A stretch of 5,656 nucleotides of DNA from an uncultured Collinsella sp. (GTDB lineage Bacteria; Actinomycetota; Coriobacteriia; Coriobacteriales; Coriobacteriaceae), in NCBI GenBank assembly GCA_900552735.1, contig USBA01000133.1, positions 1-5,656 on the forward strand, read 5' to 3'. The notes under the pieces were generated by a model that made no database searches, was not told where the DNA came from, and saw only the letters and a program-made list of their open reading frames with translations. A program made the translations under genes and the position numbers. Positions 4,658-5,656 of this stretch are shown here, piece by piece. Within the stretch, counting starts at the first letter, position 1. Each line of letters opens with the position of its first letter.

Positions 4658-5656
4658 CTAGGACCTCTTCTTCTTATTAAGCGCCGACGGAGAAACGCGG
4701 ATACCGTCACCAGTCTGACGAACGTAGGTCTTGTGAGCCGGCTTAGAGGCCACAGCAGCCTTTTGAGCACGCTGATTGGGATCCACGGTAACCTGGCACG
4801 CAGGATGCGCCCTAACGGGCGTAGAGGGCGTCTGAGGCGCACGCCCGAGCTTTCGCATCACACGGTCCCAGCGTGCATGAATACTCTCGTTGTGAGCGCT
4901 CTTAAGGCCCAGCAGCGGGGCGGCCAAAATGGTCGGCGCGATAAAGGTGATCAGACGCCACAGCAGATAGCCGGCAGTCGATGCCGTGCCAAAAAAGTGA
5001 CCCAAAAACAGTGCGAAGCCGCCCTCGGCGCCACCGGTGCCACCGGGCAGCGGAACGGCGGAGCTCAGCAGCTGGACAAAGGCACTCGCGGCCATGACCG
5101 AGAAAAAGTCGACTTCGTGGTGGCCAAAGGAGAGCATCAAAAAGTACGGAACCAGGTAGAAAAACGCCAGCTGCAGCATAGTGATGACGACCGTGAGCAG
5201 CATGGACGAAAAATGGCCGGCGGAGAGTTTGAATTTCTCGGAGAACGAATAGATCTCGCCGTCGACAAAGGTGCGCCAGCCCTCGATCTTAGTGGCGGAG
5301 ACGCCCACGCGCTCAAGCCAATTGATGATGCAATGTGCGACACGCGTGACGGTCTTGGGCATCAACGCCACGGCAAAGATGCCGAGCAGAATGCAGCAGT
5401 GGCCGCCAAAGCTAAAGACGCACAGCAGTGTCATGTCGCCATAACGCTCGGCGAAAAACGGCATACGGGCGAGCAGCAGAATGGCGCCCCATGCCACCAA
5501 ACCAAATTGGTACACGATAAAGCGCGTAAACTGCGTGGCACCTGCTTCGCCCACGTTTTGGCCGGCTTTGGTCAGGCGGTAAATCTGGGCAGGCGTAGAG
5601 CCCATCATCATGGGCGTCAGGTTGCCAAAGAAGATGCCACTCGCCTCGACCGAAAT
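4658..5656 (-). CDS. flippase-like / LPG-synthase-TM (UPF0104) membrane protein, N-terminus missing
   Basis: This is an integral membrane protein of the lysylphosphatidylglycerol-synthase transmembrane/UPF0104 (YbhN-like) superfamily, whose members act on or move lipids and lipid-linked molecules. The frame stays open to the right edge, so the gene starts outside the window; 332 residues are visible and the first visible Met (5611) is internal. Family marks: FFGNLTPMMMGSTPAQIYRL (9-28) and PLPGGTGGAEGGF (202-214), plus hydrophobic segments at about 46-64, 76-99, 150-175, 184-201 and 226-250. After the last helix comes a basic, Pro/Ala-rich, probably disordered cytoplasmic tail of about 80 residues ending NKKKRS. 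There is no lysyl-transferase domain, so it is not a full MprF. It lies upstream of the TetR gene on the same strand with a 136-bp gap, so it is probably a separate transcription unit. The lipid substrate is unknown. Confidence 0.88.
   Translation of the reverse strand: MSVEASGIFFGNLTPMMMGSTPAQIYRLTKAGQNVGEAGATQFTRFIVYQFGLVAWGAILLLARMPFFAERYGDMTLLCVFSFGGHCCILLGIFAVALMPKTVTRVAHCIINWLERVGVSATKIEGWRTFVDGEIYSFSEKFKLSAGHFSSMLLTVVITMLQLAFFYLVPYFLMLSFGHHEVDFFSVMAASAFVQLLSSAVPLPGGTGGAEGGFALFLGHFFGTASTAGYLLWRLITFIAPTILAAPLLGLKSAHNESIHARWDRVMRKLGRAPQTPSTPVRAHPACQVTVDPNQRAQKAAVASKPAHKTYVRQTGDGIRVSPSALNKKKRS

Overview
The window is high-GC bacterial DNA, densely coding and with short intergenic gaps. The gene content is a YkuD-type L,D-transpeptidase, a Gram-positive style MacA/ABC/FtsX efflux cluster with the ATPase and permease on separate genes, a TetR regulator and an integral-membrane flippase-like protein. 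Together with the codon use (mostly GCC, CTC, GGC and ATC), this suggests a Gram-positive actinobacterial genome. A gut Coriobacteriia member such as Collinsella is my best guess, but this is an impression from sequence style and no marker gene proves it.

Layout. Positions 1-282 (+) hold the C-terminal end of an L,D-transpeptidase cut by the left edge, with the catalytic SHGC motif. Positions 283-410 are a 128-bp gap with a strong 12-bp hairpin (347-376). Positions 411-3807 (+) are a tight three-gene operon: a membrane-anchored periplasmic-adaptor-like (MacA/HlyD) protein, a MacB/LolD-type ATPase and a MacB/FtsX-type permease. The genes overlap by 1 base (TAATG) and 4 bases (ATGA), so they are probably translationally coupled and build one transporter. 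Positions 3808-3909 separate the convergent operon and regulator genes and are dominated by a 77-bp imperfect palindrome with 27-bp arms. Positions 3910-4521 (-) encode a TetR/AcrR-family regulator. Positions 4522-4657 are its upstream region, with several dyad symmetries that could be operators. Positions 4658-5656 (-) hold most of a UPF0104/LPG-synthase-TM (flippase-like) membrane protein whose N-terminus lies beyond the right edge.

How the genes may work together. The adaptor, ATPase and permease should form a tripartite-like MacAB/YknXYZ-type ABC system in the cytoplasmic membrane, a class linked to export of or defence against peptides, antibiotics or envelope stress. The substrate cannot be read from the sequence. 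The TetR protein is convergent to the operon. The dyads in its own upstream region point to autoregulation first, and control of the transporter is only a possibility. The flanking transpeptidase and flippase-like genes are also cell-envelope functions.

I see no tRNA, rRNA, CRISPR array, transposase or phage gene. The region looks like ordinary chromosomal envelope/efflux content. The palindrome at 3816-3892 is the most notable non-coding structure.
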